From an uncultured Candidatus Melainabacteria bacterium (GTDB taxonomy: Bacteria > Cyanobacteriota > Vampirovibrionia > Gastranaerophilales > Gastranaerophilaceae), in the NCBI GenBank assembly GCA_949741915.1, contig CATJOM010000080.1:1-64000 (forward strand): a stretch of DNA of 64,000 nt. Reading direction: 5' to 3'. Shown here in pieces: positions 63,774 to 64,000 of this stretch. The translations under genes and the position numbers were made by a program. A model generated the notes under the pieces. That model did no database searches. It was not told the DNA's origin and worked only from the letters and a program-made list of their open reading frames with translations. Numbering within the stretch: position 1 is the stretch's first letter; each line of letters opens with the position of its first letter.

Positions 63774-64000
63774 CAAAACCAGGACACAGCGCACCGAAAA
63801 GCCACGACTCGCAGGACAAAAACCACTATTGCAAGCCCCTGTAGTGTTGATACTGCCGCCATTTAAGTTTGGAACAGCATATGTATCTGAACTTGTGGTA
63901 CCTGTCCACACGTGGTTTGGGTAGCAGGTAGGGTCTGCAGCGCCCGCACAGCCACCACCCAGATTTCCGCACCGCACAGAGCCTGCAGCATTGATGTCGC
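63774..64000 (-). pseudogene. Cassette 8 (cut by window end)
   Basis: Reads ...INAAGSVRCGNLGGGCAGAADPTCYPNHVW...ACNSGFCPASRGFSVRCVLVLNIVF. The core continues to the last base, where GTCGC is the beginning of the usual GTCGCACAGCTG box; the expressed gene or further cassettes may follow. Confidence 0.55.

Larger units (their letters stand above)
60381..64000 (-). repeat. Array of eight silent lectin-like cassettes (continues past the edge)
   Basis: Eight cores of ~215-260 bp, all on the minus strand, begin with a 5' box encoding LCD...(G)SV(R/Q)C and end in a 3' box encoding (A)FSVRC. All eight keep an open frame, yet none has a credible ribosome-binding site, and most run into a stop or a nonhomologous frame just upstream of the 5' box. 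The 3' tails after FSVRC are unrelated and stop within 5-40 codons. Spacers of 133-524 bp are AT-rich, unrelated and gene-free. The product resembles the C-terminal half of DUF1566/FISUMP proteins, which typically end FSVRCV. The array is cut by the window's right edge. Confidence 0.75.

Noticed and set aside
60381-64000. Diversity-generating retroelement with multiple variable repeats
   Set aside because: No reverse transcriptase or template repeat is in the window, and the cassette differences include synonymous and non-adenine changes and length variation, unlike adenine-specific mutagenesis. Kept as an alternative only if such a template lies outside.
60381-64000. Integron gene cassettes with attC sites
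   Set aside because: No conserved inverted repeat pairs of the attC type are visible between cores, spacers are unrelated in length and sequence, and no integrase is present; conserved boxes lie within the coding core, not after it.
60381-64000. Functional small secreted genes (eight ORFs of 67-152 codons)
   Set aside because: None has a ribosome-binding site or signal peptide; most starts are fortuitous ATG/GTG within or upstream of the LCD box, and in-frame stops lie close upstream.
1-64000. CRISPR arrays, tRNA or rRNA genes
   Set aside because: No short regularly spaced repeats outside the cassette array, no T-loop/anticodon pattern recognised by eye, and no rRNA sequence; a tRNA scan would be needed to exclude tRNAs completely.

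Overview
The window is AT-rich bacterial chromosome from a diderm: LpxK (lipid A kinase), an MlaE/F/D lipid transporter, a beta-barrel porin and lipoproteins all imply an outer membrane. Base composition, the absence of a TonB/Bam-type proteobacterial context, and many small lineage-specific proteins with an N-terminal 'xF(G/T)xK' motif suggest a gut Melainabacteria/Gastranaerophilales-type organism (non-photosynthetic relative of Cyanobacteria). That assignment is inference from style and recall, not from a marker comparison.

Layout. 1-3.9 kb: tail of an unknown gene, a strong terminator, a two-helix membrane protein, then a gene-poor stretch with tiny membrane ORFs, an XRE regulator and a zinc-ribbon protein. 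4.3-6.2 kb: glgC and a higBA toxin-antitoxin pair. 6.3-10.8 kb (minus): a HELEH membrane protein, murI and an AMIN-amidase. 11.8-14.7 kb: secD, secF and an XRE/zinc-ribbon regulator. 15-21.4 kb: porin, rimP-nusA, a formyltransferase and three paralogous GNAT-like proteins. 21.4-31.9 kb (minus): metF, lpxK, mlaD-mlaF-mlaE, serA, a GNAT, ribBA, ribE and a small protein. 32-37.6 kb: lipoprotein-like coiled coil, der, plsY plus a catalytically dead plsY paralogue, and malic enzyme. 37.7-42.2 kb: rpsE-rpmD-rplO-secY-adk-map, the tail of the spc ribosomal operon. 42.3-56.7 kb (minus): a RecB-like nuclease with a double-headed UvrD/AddAB-like helicase, priA, polA, Tad-like pseudopilin genes, a lipoprotein and pnp. 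56.9-60.1 kb: two tandem cytoplasmic subtilisin-like proteases.

60.4-64.0 kb is the most unusual part: eight same-orientation, promoterless, start-less but open-frame cassettes of about 230 bp, each running from an LCD...(G)SV(R/Q)C box to an (A)FSVRC box, separated by unrelated AT-rich spacers. They look like the variable C-terminal half of a secreted DUF1566/FISUMP-type (C-type-lectin-like) protein. The pattern resembles silent donor cassettes such as pilS or vls. No complete expressed gene, reverse transcriptase or recombinase is in the window, and the array runs off the right edge. This is the best candidate for an undescribed system: a segmental gene-conversion reservoir for a lectin-fold surface protein.

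Most of the rest is core metabolism and information processing. Recurrent tandem duplication is a second theme (GNATs, PlsY, S8 proteases, cassettes).
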